The notes: a model not told the origin generated them from the sequence alone. A stretch of 64,000 nucleotides of DNA from an uncultured Eubacterium sp. (GCA_910578975.1 CAJTRZ010000011.1:19737-83736), one strand, 5' to 3'. Shown: positions 1 through 9,440, counted from the stretch's first letter. Numbers and translations are program-made.

Positions 1-767
1 GGATTTTTAATGCTTATAACCGGTGTAGTAATTTTCGCCTCGACTTCAGACTTTTCAAAACATAAATCTGTATCTATCATCTCACAGTCCATTAATTTTA
101 GACCTTTACAATAGCACAGTGGTTGTGTACCAATAATTTTACAATTCTCAAACGTAACATTTTCACAATACCATGCCAGATACTCTCCCTTTATAACACT
201 GTTGCGCACTGTCACATTTTTTGCATGCCAGAAAGCATCCTTGGTATTAAAGACACAGTATTCAAATAACGAATCTTCTATATATTGAAAAGAATACTTT
301 CCTCTCATTTTTACGTTTTTAAATTTTATGTTTTTTGAACGCATCATAAAATATTCACTTTCAGCCGTACAATCTGTCATATCAATATTTTGCACTGACC
401 AGCCAAATTCTGGTGAAATAATATCACATCCGATAATTTTTACATTGCTGCATTCGCGCAATGCCTTGATGCCATACATTTTTGTTTTTAATATCTCAAC
501 CTCTGCAGAATACCACAAAGCTGCCCGACATGCATCGGTCATCTTTGAGTTCGTAATCCTCAATTTTTTATCATGCCAAAAGGGATAACGCAGATTAAAA
601 TAACAATCCTCTACTATAATATTTTCTCCTTCCTTAAATGCACTCTCTCCATCTGCAGGACCATCAAACTCACAGTTTTTAACATGAATATCTTTCACAC
701 CATACAAAGCCCTTTCTTCGTCATACTTTTGATTCTGAATTATATTTATACTACTATCTTTTTTCAT
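1..767 (-). CDS. DUF3737 family protein (3' end cut by window edge)
   Basis: The minus-strand frame is open from an ATG at 767 to the left window edge, giving 255 residues without a stop, so the C-terminus is missing. An AAAGGAG ribosome binding site lies about 8 bases before the ATG. The protein is a run of short repeated units with alternating hydrophobic residues, Cys and Asn, such as VKNCEF, VEDCYF, ITNSKM and VRNSVI, plus two WHD/WHAK segments. This is typical of right-handed parallel beta-helix proteins and matches my recollection of DUF3737, usually about 280 residues. There is no signal peptide or membrane segment, so it is probably cytoplasmic. Its biochemical role is unknown. No partner gene is visible; the next gene ends 158 bp upstream behind a terminator. 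Confidence 0.75.
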   Translation of the reverse strand, partial: MKKDSSINIIQNQKYDEERALYGVKDIHVKNCEFDGPADGESAFKEGENIIVEDCYFNLRYPFWHDKKLRITNSKMTDACRAALWYSAEVEILKTKMYGIKALRECSNVKIIGCDIISPEFGWSVQNIDMTDCTAESEYFMMRSKNIKFKNVKMRGKYSFQYIEDSLFEYCVFNTKDAFWHAKNVTVRNSVIKGEYLAWYCENVTFENCKIIGTQPLCYCKGLKLMDCEMIDTDLCFEKSEVEAKITTPVISIKN

Positions 768-880
768 ATACAGACTCCTTTGTATTCTTCCTCTTCATTT
801 TTATAGTTTATCAGCTATTTCCTACAATAGCCAATACCTATATTGAATGCCAAAATATGCTTTACATCTATATCAATATA

Positions 881-910
881 AAAATCCGATAGTAACCTGT
901 ACTATCGGAT
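881..910 (-). terminator. Rho-independent terminator of the GH13-traX unit
   Basis: A perfect 10-bp inverted repeat (ATCCGATAGT, 7-base loop, ACTATCGGAT) lies 16 bp after the stop of the TraX gene. On the minus strand it runs into a short T-run. Confidence 0.8.
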
Positions 911-925
911 TGAAATGATTTCTTT

Positions 926-1750
926 CTAAAAAAACTTTAATTGTATAAATCTAACTACCACCAATATCAAAATATGTATCGGATAGAATACATAAAAGAA
1001 ATACTTCCATTTGTATTTACCTGGTTTCTCATTATAAAAAGCAATTGGCAAAATACTAAACACTCCGAGGCATTGAATACTGTAGCCAAACATACCCATA
1101 TTAAAAACAATATTTGATACTGCCCTGCCAATATGATGTTTTCGAAATACATAAAAGCATAATATCAGCATAATTCCCGCATAAGAATAAGAGCATTTCA
1201 TAAAATATGCAATAATAAATCCCAGCAACATTACAAAAAGTTCAAGAACAGTATTCATTCTTCCTGCTCCGACTTTTTTTAACAGATTATCTGAATAATT
1301 CACTCTGTACATAGATATCGAATCTAATGCCCATATCATCATATATCCTATGAACAATGTGAAAATCACATTCTGATTTCCCAGATAAAAAAACCTGCCA
1401 TACATCATGTTGTATGGTATTTCCGAAATGATTGCAAAAACACCTAATATAATTCCATGCTTTACTCTGTTACTGGTATAATAAAATCCTTCCACAAGAA
1501 TAAAAGCAAAAATCGGAAAACTGATTCTTCCTATTCCTCTTGCAATCATATAAGCTGTATGATGATTATCTAAAAACAATATTGCAAAGTGGTCTATAAA
1601 CATAGTGACAACCGCGATAATTTTTAAAGTGAAACTGCTCAATCCCCACTTATCCAAATCTATAAATTTTCTTATACCGTTTTCATTTAATTCTTCCAAA
1701 CCTCTACACTCCATTTTGTCATATTCTGACAGTCTATAATTTTTCTTCAC
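926..1750 (-). CDS. TraX family membrane protein
   Basis: A 274-residue polytopic membrane protein. After about 40 hydrophilic residues the text contains FTLKIIAVVTMFIDHFA followed by IGRISFPIFAFILVEGF and the EIPYNMM segment. These are hallmarks of the TraX/acyltransferase-like family, named for F-pilin N-acetylation, although chromosomal Firmicute members have no defined substrate. About seven hydrophobic segments are visible. The frame begins with GTG at 1750, which overlaps the last 17 bases of the upstream GH13 gene. An internal ATG at 1714 has no better ribosome binding site, so translational coupling to the upstream gene is likely. The pair forms a two-gene unit ended by the terminator at 881-910. 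Confidence 0.75.
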   Translation of the reverse strand: MKKNYRLSEYDKMECRGLEELNENGIRKFIDLDKWGLSSFTLKIIAVVTMFIDHFAILFLDNHHTAYMIARGIGRISFPIFAFILVEGFYYTSNRVKHGIILGVFAIISEIPYNMMYGRFFYLGNQNVIFTLFIGYMMIWALDSISMYRVNYSDNLLKKVGAGRMNTVLELFVMLLGFIIAYFMKCSYSYAGIMLILCFYVFRKHHIGRAVSNIVFNMGMFGYSIQCLGVFSILPIAFYNEKPGKYKWKYFFYVFYPIHILILVVVRFIQLKFF

Positions 1751-3569
1751 TAATCAGTACCGTTACACTTCTTCCCGGCACTGTCAGCGTCCTTCCAATT
1801 TCTTTTTCAGCCTGCTCGTGACTGGTAGAAAATGCTACTCTCCATTTCCGTTTATTTCTAGCCGACGGTACGCCAAACTTCTGCTCTTCCCAATACATAT
1901 TGTAAGCAATATACATATCCTGCTCATCATTTCCTGTAACATCCATTGCATACTTTCCACAATACATCATTGAAAAATGCCTGTTAAAATGACTGAAATC
2001 TGCATACCACGCTTTCGTTCCATGATAAGACAAATCCGGAAGTCCATAGGACTTATAATCCATCTGTCTGGTCTCGTCTTTTAAATGCAGTACTTTATGC
2101 TCTTTTCGGAAACGAATCAGACTTTTTGTAAATTCCAAAATTTCTTTTGCCATAGCTGTCATATTCCAATTTGTCCATGAAATCTCATTATCAAGACAGT
2201 AAGGATTATTGTTTCCTTTTTGTGAGTTACACATCTCATCACCTGCATATATCATTGGAATCCCCTGACTCAAGAACACGAGACAAAGTGCATTCTTTAT
2301 CTGCTTCTTTCGGACATCCATTACCTTACGTTTTCTTGTAGCACCTTCTGCTCCACAATTCCAACTGTAATTATAAACGGCTCCATCTTTATTATTTTCT
2401 CCATTTAATTCGTTATATTTTCTGTCATAAGATACCGAATCATATAATGTAAATGTATTATGATTTGCCATATAATTAACCACTGCTGCTCCTGGTGGAT
2501 TAGCCTTTACTTTATAAGATATCGTGTTCAGCATATCCTCATCACCCTTAATAAACCTTCTGGCAGCAATCATAAAATCATCATTGAAATTTGCCAGATT
2601 TCTCGCACTGGAACTACAGTGATAAAAATCTGTATCCAATGCGAAACTATATGTAAAAATCTTTGTAGCTGAAAGTAAATCATCTGTCTGAATCATACGC
2701 ATTACTGCCTCTTCACAATTTACATGAACTCCATCAATATGATACTCCATTACCCAATAATGCAGACAGTCTAAGATTTCCTTTGGGTTTGTTCCCTGAG
2801 TAAAGTAAAATTCCATAGATAACTCAATGCCATTTTTATGAAGTTCTCTTACCATATATTTAAACTCTTCTACTTCCCCTCCTGTCTTACTAGAAAAAGC
2901 ATACGATGCTTTTGGGGCAAAAGTATATCCATCTGTATATCCCCAATAATTCAATTTTGAATCTTCAATCTGAAACTGCCCTCGCATGGATGTAACCTGT
3001 TCTGTTTTAATTTCATGAAACTCATACGCCGGCATCAGTTCAATCATAGTGATACCCAATTCCTTTAAATATGGAATCTTATCAACAATTCCTAAATATG
3101 TACCTTTATGTCTGACCTTGGAACTGCTGTGTTTCGTAAATCCCCTTACATGTAATCTGTAAAGTATTGTATCTTCGAAAGGCACGCATAAAGGTGCATC
3201 AGCCTCCCACTGAAAATTATCTGCCACAATACTTGCTTTTATATTAGCACTGTCAGTTCCCCACTGTTTCTTACCAACTAATGCCTTTGCATATTTATCT
3301 ACAGCAACTTTACCATTAATGCAAAAATTATAATCGTACTCCTTATAGTCAAATCCCGATACAATCATAGCATACACATTTCCGATAACCTGAGCATTTT
3401 CAAAAGGTATTCTAAAACTCTCCTGTTCCTCTCCCTTTTTATACAAAATCACTTCGCATTTACTTCCTGCTTTTGCAGTAATTGCAAAATTAATGCTGTC
3501 TCCAATCACTGTAGCTCCCATAATTAATGGATTTCCTCTGTATACCTTCATTTGTTTTAAATTATTCAT
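1734..3569 (-). CDS. GH13 (GlgX/isoamylase-like) protein lacking catalytic residues
   Basis: A 611-residue protein starting at ATG 3569, chosen because GAAAGGAAAG precedes it; an upstream in-frame start lacks this. Residues about 10-110 form an N-terminal beta-sandwich (CBM48-like), residues about 130-500 a TIM barrel, and the rest a C-terminal beta domain. The segment NHNTFTLYDSV...NELNGENNKDG (370-395) aligns with the GlgX/isoamylase motif HDGFTL...NEANGEENRDG, so the family is clear. The active-site positions differ, however. Region II reads DGVHVNC (279-285) instead of DGFRFDL, the region III Glu is not found near residue 305, region IV has HN instead of HD (370-371), and region I lacks D...NH. 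The protein is probably not a hydrolase. A glycogen or starch-binding or structural role is inference. Confidence 0.8.
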   Translation of the reverse strand: MNNLKQMKVYRGNPLIMGATVIGDSINFAITAKAGSKCEVILYKKGEEQESFRIPFENAQVIGNVYAMIVSGFDYKEYDYNFCINGKVAVDKYAKALVGKKQWGTDSANIKASIVADNFQWEADAPLCVPFEDTILYRLHVRGFTKHSSSKVRHKGTYLGIVDKIPYLKELGITMIELMPAYEFHEIKTEQVTSMRGQFQIEDSKLNYWGYTDGYTFAPKASYAFSSKTGGEVEEFKYMVRELHKNGIELSMEFYFTQGTNPKEILDCLHYWVMEYHIDGVHVNCEEAVMRMIQTDDLLSATKIFTYSFALDTDFYHCSSSARNLANFNDDFMIAARRFIKGDEDMLNTISYKVKANPPGAAVVNYMANHNTFTLYDSVSYDRKYNELNGENNKDGAVYNYSWNCGAEGATRKRKVMDVRKKQIKNALCLVFLSQGIPMIYAGDEMCNSQKGNNNPYCLDNEISWTNWNMTAMAKEILEFTKSLIRFRKEHKVLHLKDETRQMDYKSYGLPDLSYHGTKAWYADFSHFNRHFSMMYCGKYAMDVTGNDEQDMYIAYNMYWEEQKFGVPSARNKRKWRVAFSTSHEQAEKEIGRTLTVPGRSVTVLISEEKL

Positions 3570-3770
3570 ATGTCTTTCCTTTCTAGTCCCACTATCCACA
3601 ATCATCTGTTAAACTCCAGCTTTGCCTCTGTAGATGTTTCTACTTATCCCTCTACCTTATTTTTATAATGTACTATACAAATAATCATATCATATTTATC
3701 TTCTTTTTTAATGGCTTATTTTAAAAAAATTCTTATTTTTGCCCGAATCGCCCATATTTCCCTTATAACA

Positions 3771-3799
3771 TTGCTTTAATCAATAAAAACTGATATACT
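3771..3799 (+). promoter_or_regulatory. sigma-A type promoter for the ABC-F gene
   Basis: TTGCTT (3771-3776) and TATACT (3794-3799) are separated by 17 bases and lie about 38 bp before the ATG at 3837. The start itself has an AAGGAG ribosome binding site. Confidence 0.65.
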
Positions 3800-3836
3800 T
3801 TGATGAGCAAATAGTATAGAATAAGGAGATTTTGAA

Positions 3837-5471
3837 ATGATAAGTACAAGTAATATTTCTTTACGTTTCGGAAAAAAAGCATTATTTGAAGAAGTTAATA
3901 TAAAATTTGTTCCAGGTCATTGTTATGGACTCATTGGTGCAAACGGAGCAGGAAAATCAACTTTCCTGAAAATTTTAACAGGAGAAATTGAGCCTACCAG
4001 TGGCGAAGTAATCATTACTCCCGGTGAACGTCTGTCATTCTTAAAACAGGATCATTTCCAGTATGATGACCAGACTGTCCTTGATACAGTAATTATGGGA
4101 AACCAGCGTCTGTATGATATTATGAAGGAAAAAGACGCTATTTATATGAAAGAAGATTTTACGGACGAAGATGGTATTAAAGCATCCGAATTAGAGGCTG
4201 AGTTTGCAGAGATGGATGGATGGAATGCCGAGGCAGATGCTGCTACTCTTTTAAATGGGTTAGGCGTAGACACAGAACACCACTACAGTCTTATGAAAGA
4301 TTTGAATGGTACATTAAAAGTCAAGGTTTTATTGGCACAGGCGTTATTTGGTAATCCGGATATCTTACTTTTGGATGAGCCTACCAACCATTTAGATTTA
4401 GATGCTATTGCATGGTTAGAAGAGTTTTTGATTAACTTTGAGAATACAGTTATCGTAGTATCTCATGACAGATACTTCTTAAACAAAGTATGTACACAGA
4501 TTGCTGATATTGATTATGCAAAGATTCAGCTTTATGCCGGAAACTATGACTTCTGGTATGAATCAAGTCAGTTAATTGTAAAGCAGATGAAAGAAGCCAA
4601 CAGAAAGAAAGAAGAAAAGATTAAGGAGTTACAGGACTTTATTCAAAGGTTCAGTGCCAATGCTTCTAAGTCCAAACAGGCTACTTCCAGAAAACGTGCA
4701 TTAGAAAAAATCGAACTGGATGATATTAAACCTTCCAGCCGTAAATATCCATATATTGACTTCAGACCTGACAGAGAAATTGGAAACGAAGTTCTGACTG
4801 TAGAACATCTTTCCAAAACGATTGACGGCGTAAAAGTTTTAGATGATATTTCTTTTACTATCGGGCGTGAAGATAAGGTTGCTTTTGTGGGTTCTAACGG
4901 TCTGGCAAAGACCACATTATTCCAGATTCTTATGGGACAGATGGAACCGGACGAGGGAGATTACAAATGGGGTATTACAACCAGTCAGTCTTATTTCCCA
5001 AAAGATAACACAAAGGACTTTGACTGTGATGATGTAATTGTTGACTGGCTGACACAATACTCAGAAATAAAAGATGCTACTTATGTACGTGGTTTCCTTG
5101 GACGTATGCTTTTCGCAGGTGATGACGGTGTCAAGAAAGTTCGTGTTCTTTCCGGTGGTGAAAAAGTCCGTGTTATGCTGTCAAAACTGATGATAAGCGG
5201 TGCAAATGTTTTAGTAATTGATGAACCTACAGACCATTTAGATATGGAAAGTATTACAGCACTCAACACTGGTCTGATTAAGTTTCCTGGTGTACTTCTT
5301 TTCTCATCAAGAGACCATCAGGTAGTCCAGACGACTGCAAACCGTATTATGGAAATTGTGAACGGCAAGTTAATTGATAAGATTACAACATATGATGAAT
5401 ATCTTGAAAACGATGAAATGGCAAGAAAGAGAACTGTTTACACAACAGAAGGAATGGATATTGAAGATTAA
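3837..5471 (+). CDS. ABC-F family ATPase (YbiT-like), one degenerate ATP site
   Basis: A soluble 544-residue protein with two ABC ATPase domains joined by a charged linker (about 245-300) and no membrane segments, the layout of ABC-F translation factors. Domain 1 has Walker A GANGAGKS (34-41), DEPTNHLD (180-187) and the switch His210. Domain 2 has the signature LSGGE (438-442). Four other motifs are altered: signature 1 reads DLNGTLK (155-161), Walker A2 reads GSNGLAKT (352-359, Ala for Gly), the D-loop region is DEPTDHLD, and the second switch His is Arg492. Walker A1 pairs with signature 2, and Walker A2 with signature 1, so the damage falls on one composite site. The family acts on ribosomal E-site complexes. 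The exact role here is unknown. The gene is 23 bp before a hydrolase gene and probably co-transcribed with it. Confidence 0.9.
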   Translation: MISTSNISLRFGKKALFEEVNIKFVPGHCYGLIGANGAGKSTFLKILTGEIEPTSGEVIITPGERLSFLKQDHFQYDDQTVLDTVIMGNQRLYDIMKEKDAIYMKEDFTDEDGIKASELEAEFAEMDGWNAEADAATLLNGLGVDTEHHYSLMKDLNGTLKVKVLLAQALFGNPDILLLDEPTNHLDLDAIAWLEEFLINFENTVIVVSHDRYFLNKVCTQIADIDYAKIQLYAGNYDFWYESSQLIVKQMKEANRKKEEKIKELQDFIQRFSANASKSKQATSRKRALEKIELDDIKPSSRKYPYIDFRPDREIGNEVLTVEHLSKTIDGVKVLDDISFTIGREDKVAFVGSNGLAKTTLFQILMGQMEPDEGDYKWGITTSQSYFPKDNTKDFDCDDVIVDWLTQYSEIKDATYVRGFLGRMLFAGDDGVKKVRVLSGGEKVRVMLSKLMISGANVLVIDEPTDHLDMESITALNTGLIKFPGVLLFSSRDHQVVQTTANRIMEIVNGKLIDKITTYDEYLENDEMARKRTVYTTEGMDIED

Positions 5472-5494
5472 CATTTTACAAGTGAGGTAAATTT

Positions 5495-6388
5495 ATGAGA
5501 CCTAGTACAATCACTTATCCACCGGACGGGATGAAGCCTATCGGTATTATAGAATTTGTTCATGGCATGTGCGAAAAAAGACAGCGCTACGAAAAGACAA
5601 TGAAGTTCTTTAATCAAAAAGGATTTATCTGTGCTATCGCAGATATCAAAGGACACGGAGAAAACATTCTCACTGAAGATGACCTTGGTTACTTTGGCGA
5701 AAAGGGATACAAAGGTTTAGTTGATGATGTACACGAATTCACAATGTTTTTAAAAAGAGAATATCCGGGTCTTCCATTAGTTTTGATCGGACACAGTATG
5801 GGCTCATTGATTTCCAGAGCATATCTAAAAAAACATTCCAGAGAAATTGATGCTTTGGTCATTAGCGGTTCACCTTCTCATAACCCGTTGGCTGGTTTGG
5901 GTAAAAGTCTAATTCGTTTTCTTGCTTTATTCCGTGGCTGGCATTATAGAAGCCCTATGATTCAGCATATGATTAATGGTCCTTTTGAAAAGCCTTTTGA
6001 AAAAGAAGGTATTCTTAACGCCTGGCTTTCTTCTGACAGAAGTGTCGTAGAAGATTACAATAAAGATCCTCTCTGTGGTGTCCCATTTACTTTAAATGGA
6101 TATTACGCACTGACAAACCTCGACCAAACCGTTTACAGCAAATTAGGCTGGACCAGCAAGAACACTTCTCTGCCTGTAATGTTTGTGTCTGGGGCGAAGG
6201 ATCCTTGCAGACGAAATGATAAGGCTTTCAAAAAAGCTGTTTCCCACTTAAAGAACTGTGGATATCCAAATACTTTTTCTAAATTATATGATGATATGCG
6301 TCACGAATTATTCAATGAAAAGAATTGTAAGGAAGTATATAATGACATATTGAAGTTTTTGGAAATAAAAGCTGGTATTGATATATAA
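5495..6388 (+). CDS. alpha/beta hydrolase (lysophospholipase/monoacylglycerol lipase-like)
   Basis: A 297-residue cytoplasmic hydrolase of the serine-hydrolase type. The nucleophile elbow is GHSMGS with Ser101; the acid is probably the Asp of GAKDPC and the base the His of MRHELF near the C-terminus. The oxyanion-side motif VHGMCEKRQRY near residue 22 and DIKGHG near 50-55 fit the Hydrolase_4 (lysophospholipase/MGL) family. No signal peptide is present. It follows the ABC-F gene by 23 bp with a GTGAGG ribosome binding site, so the two genes are likely one transcript, ending at the terminator at 6387-6418. The natural ester substrate cannot be read from sequence. Confidence 0.9.
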   Translation: MRPSTITYPPDGMKPIGIIEFVHGMCEKRQRYEKTMKFFNQKGFICAIADIKGHGENILTEDDLGYFGEKGYKGLVDDVHEFTMFLKREYPGLPLVLIGHSMGSLISRAYLKKHSREIDALVISGSPSHNPLAGLGKSLIRFLALFRGWHYRSPMIQHMINGPFEKPFEKEGILNAWLSSDRSVVEDYNKDPLCGVPFTLNGYYALTNLDQTVYSKLGWTSKNTSLPVMFVSGAKDPCRRNDKAFKKAVSHLKNCGYPNTFSKLYDDMRHELFNEKNCKEVYNDILKFLEIKAGIDI

Positions 6389-6418
6389 AAAAGGGGCTGT
6401 ATAAAAGCCCCTTTTTTA
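6387..6418. terminator. bidirectional terminator between hydrolase and pheA
   Basis: A GGGGCT/AGCCCC stem with A6 on one side and T6 on the other lies between two convergent genes, so it can stop both transcripts. Confidence 0.9.
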
Positions 6419-6468
6419 TATATATTCACTGTTGTTTAAATCAACTTTTAAACTTGATTACTGCAATC

Positions 6469-7596
6469 TTAATAGTTTCCAAGAATCTTCATATTCAGTG
6501 ATTCTGCATTAATTCCACTTAAAGCGTTGATAACTCCTGCCTGATGTGCCTTTCCTTCAAATTCCACATAAAATCGATATTCCCACTTCTTTTCCGGTAC
6601 TGGTCTGGACTCAATTTTTGTCATATTAAGATCATTATAAATAATATGGGACAACATCTGATATAAAGAACCACTTGCATGAGGCAGCTGGAAACTAATA
6701 CATATCAGCCCTGCATTTCGTCTTGCAATCTTATGTCTGCTGACAATAATAAATTTTGTCGTATTCGTAGTATTGAAATTCGTTCCCTTATACAAAATAT
6801 CCAATCCATAGATTTCTGCGGCATGGGCACTACAGATACATGCTCTTGATTTATCAGTCTGCTCAGATATATATCTGGCACTAATTGCTGTATTTGCCAG
6901 ACTAACCTTCTCCCATCCATGTTCTTCAATAAATGCATTACTCTGCATAAATGCCTGCGGGTGAGAATATACCTCTTTCACATCCTCAATTTTCGCTCCC
7001 TCTACACCACATAAACAATGATCTATTTTAATGTCAAAAGTATCTACCACATAATTAGAAAACTCTACCAGCAAATCGTAGACATCTGTAACAATCCCTG
7101 CAGATGAATTTGCTACTGGAAGCACTGCATAATCTGTCTTGCCATCTCTCACACACTTCATTGCCTCCCTGAATGTCGGCACATTTATGTATTTGGCATT
7201 GTCACCAAAATATTCTGTTGCTGCCTGCTGACCGTAAGCACCCGGAAGTCCCTGGTAAGCTACCTTTACATCCTCCATATCCAGTTCATCAACAATATCG
7301 AAACCGATATCATTATTTACACCCTCTTCTGTAAGCATTTTATACTGCATCTTTCTGCTCATCGCCATAATCTGTTCAAACAGCTCTTCCACACCATGGG
7401 CATAAAAATCATTGCTCGCCTTATCCTTCAAAGTCACAATCTTGTCAACTTCCCTTTGTCTGTCAAGCACTGCCTTTCCCGTACTTAACTTATATTCTGC
7501 AACATCTTTACATACATCCATTCTTCTCTCAAAGAGTTTTACAATTTCATTATCAATATCGTCAATTTCTTTTCTGCTTTCCTGTAAATCCTTCAT
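6469..7596 (-). CDS. pheA: bifunctional chorismate mutase / prephenate dehydratase
   Basis: A 375-residue P-protein. Residues 1-85 are an AroQ chorismate mutase helix bundle (RKEIDDIDNEIVKLFERRM, then YKLSTGKAVLDRQRE). Residues about 110-290 form the prephenate dehydratase domain (GLPGAYGQQA at 116-125, NYVVDTFDI). Residues about 297-375 are the ACT domain with the ESRP Phe-binding motif at 329-332. It converts chorismate to prephenate and then phenylpyruvate for phenylalanine synthesis and should be feedback-inhibited by Phe. The catalytic TRF triplet of the dehydratase reads TTKF (279-282), a conservative Lys for Arg change that I note but do not regard as inactivating. It is the last gene of the fol cluster, 73 bp after folBK. 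Confidence 0.95.
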   Translation of the reverse strand: MKDLQESRKEIDDIDNEIVKLFERRMDVCKDVAEYKLSTGKAVLDRQREVDKIVTLKDKASNDFYAHGVEELFEQIMAMSRKMQYKMLTEEGVNNDIGFDIVDELDMEDVKVAYQGLPGAYGQQAATEYFGDNAKYINVPTFREAMKCVRDGKTDYAVLPVANSSAGIVTDVYDLLVEFSNYVVDTFDIKIDHCLCGVEGAKIEDVKEVYSHPQAFMQSNAFIEEHGWEKVSLANTAISARYISEQTDKSRACICSAHAAEIYGLDILYKGTNFNTTNTTKFIIVSRHKIARRNAGLICISFQLPHASGSLYQMLSHIIYNDLNMTKIESRPVPEKKWEYRFYVEFEGKAHQAGVINALSGINAESLNMKILGNY

Positions 7597-7669
7597 CTAT
7601 TACTACTCCACTGTTTCTATTTATTATTTTACCTAAAGTTATTATTTTCTACTCAAACACATCTGAATT

Positions 7670-8530
7670 CTATTCGGTCTTTGCCTTACAGCCACTGCAT
7701 CCTTCACATTTACCTGACGGCTTTAATTCCTCCAGTATCTGACCGACTGTGCGGTTTAATACCGGGTGCTTCCAATACGGTGCAATCTGTTCTAATGGTT
7801 CTAATACAAACAACCTTTTATGCATTTCCACATGTGGTATCTTTAAATCCGGCTCATCAATAATTTCATCTTCATAGAAAATAATATCAATGTCCAAAGT
7901 CCTTGGACCCCAGCGAATATCCCGTATTCTTCCTGACTCCGCCTCTATCTGGTTCACTTTTTCCAATAATTCTTTTGGCGAATACAATGTTTCTATCTCA
8001 ATGCATCCGTTTAAAAAATTATCCTGTTCTACCGGTCCATAGGGCTCTGTTTCTATATAATTTGATACAGCATTCACTCTGCAGTTTCCATCATCATACA
8101 GGCTGTCCACCGCACTATTTAAATACACTTCTTTATCACCGATATTAGAACCTATAGACAATATTGCTTTATTCCATTTTCTGCTGATAGAAACAGCCAC
8201 ATTGCCAAATGGCAGTCCAATCGGAGCATCCGGTTTATAAATCGAAAAATCTACTGCTCTAAGTCTTGGAAACTCTCTAAGTAACGCTCTTGAAGTCTGC
8301 TCTGTTGCTGCTTCAATCAGGTTAAATCTATTCTCTGTCATAAACTTTGTAATAAACCCACAGACCTTTGCATAATTCATCGTATCATTTAAATCATCAC
8401 TAACACCGGAAACTCTGATATCAGTATACAAGTTTGCATCTATATAAAATTTCTGTCCATTTATTTTTTCAAATTCTTCACAGCCATGGTATGCAAATAC
8501 CTCTAACTGCATAATTTTTATACAATCCAT
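7670..8530 (-). CDS. folK: fused dihydroneopterin aldolase / HPPK (FolB-FolK)
   Basis: A 286-residue fusion carrying two consecutive folate steps. Residues 1-118 are dihydroneopterin aldolase, with AYHGCEEFEK near 13-22, LIEAATEQ with catalytic Glu73, and YKPDAPIG with Lys99. Residues about 120-270 are 6-hydroxymethyl-7,8-dihydropterin pyrophosphokinase, with SIGSNIGD (125-132), and RWGPRTLDIDI (206-216) that binds ATP, Mg and pterin. The fused order is common in Clostridia. The C-terminus has a short Cys-rich tail, KCEGCSGCK, beyond the HPPK domain; its role is unknown. The gene lies between folP (67 bp upstream) and pheA. Confidence 0.95.
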   Translation of the reverse strand: MDCIKIMQLEVFAYHGCEEFEKINGQKFYIDANLYTDIRVSGVSDDLNDTMNYAKVCGFITKFMTENRFNLIEAATEQTSRALLREFPRLRAVDFSIYKPDAPIGLPFGNVAVSISRKWNKAILSIGSNIGDKEVYLNSAVDSLYDDGNCRVNAVSNYIETEPYGPVEQDNFLNGCIEIETLYSPKELLEKVNQIEAESGRIRDIRWGPRTLDIDIIFYEDEIIDEPDLKIPHVEMHKRLFVLEPLEQIAPYWKHPVLNRTVGQILEELKPSGKCEGCSGCKAKTE

Positions 8531-8597
8531 AAATATGCTCCATAATTTTATTTCATATAATAACCAACAGCTTTTATTTTACTCTACAGCACATTTT

Positions 8598-9416
8598 TTA
8601 TAATAAACCAGATTCCATAACCGCCTTCGTCATCATCACTGCCTGATAATTTTCTTTTACATCATGAACTCTAAAGATACGGCATCCTCTCTCATATCCC
8701 ATAACTGTAGTTGCCGCAGTTCCTGCCATCCGCTCATCCTTGTCCACATCTAATGTCAGTCCAATTACAGATTTTCGCGATGTTCCAAGAAGAATCGGAT
8801 ATCCCAGTTGTTTCAATCTGTCCACCTGATGAATTATCATAAGATTCTGCTGATAATCTTTTCCAAATCCCACCCCCGGGTCTAAAATAATCTGAGAATC
8901 CTGTACTCCTGCCATATGTGCCATCTCAATTGATTCCTTTAAATCAGACACAACCTCTTCCACGTAAGAATCATATACTGTATTATCTCTATTATGCATC
9001 ACACACACAGCTACACCTGTCTTTGCAACAAGTTCTGCCATATCCTGTGCTCCCCATTTTAATCCCCACACGTCATTTACCATGTCAATGCCTGCATCAA
9101 TTCCAGCTCTTGCCACATTTGTCTTATACGTGTCAAGGGATACACAGACATCAAATCTTTTCTTTATCTCTTCAATCACAGGTACTACTCTGCAAATTTC
9201 TTCCTCATCTGAAATCAGAGTGTAACCTGGCCTGGTAGACTCTCCACCCACATCAATAATCTTTGCACCATCTGTCATCATCTGTTCTGTATGCTTTAGT
9301 GCTGCATCTATATTATTCCATTTTCCTCCATCAGAGAATGAATCCGGTGTTACATTTAAAATTCCCATAATTACCGGTTCACTTTCCAAATCAAAGAAAT
9401 ACTTTCCAATCTCCAT
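8598..9416 (-). CDS. folP: dihydropteroate synthase
   Basis: A 272-residue TIM-barrel enzyme that condenses hydroxymethyl-dihydropterin pyrophosphate with p-aminobenzoate; it is the sulfonamide target. The N-terminal signature GILNVTPDSFSDGG (18-31), GAKIIDVGGESTRPG (50-64) and DPGVGFGK are intact. The start ATG at 9416 follows a GGAGG-type site, and the gene begins 24 bp after folE ends, consistent with one operon. No pabA, pabB or pabC is in view. Length and motifs are ordinary for the family. Confidence 0.96.
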   Translation of the reverse strand: MEIGKYFFDLESEPVIMGILNVTPDSFSDGGKWNNIDAALKHTEQMMTDGAKIIDVGGESTRPGYTLISDEEEICRVVPVIEEIKKRFDVCVSLDTYKTNVARAGIDAGIDMVNDVWGLKWGAQDMAELVAKTGVAVCVMHNRDNTVYDSYVEEVVSDLKESIEMAHMAGVQDSQIILDPGVGFGKDYQQNLMIIHQVDRLKQLGYPILLGTSRKSVIGLTLDVDKDERMAGTAATTVMGYERGCRIFRVHDVKENYQAVMMTKAVMESGLL

Positions 9417-9440
9417 TCTGCCTCCTGTTCGTGCCTTTAA

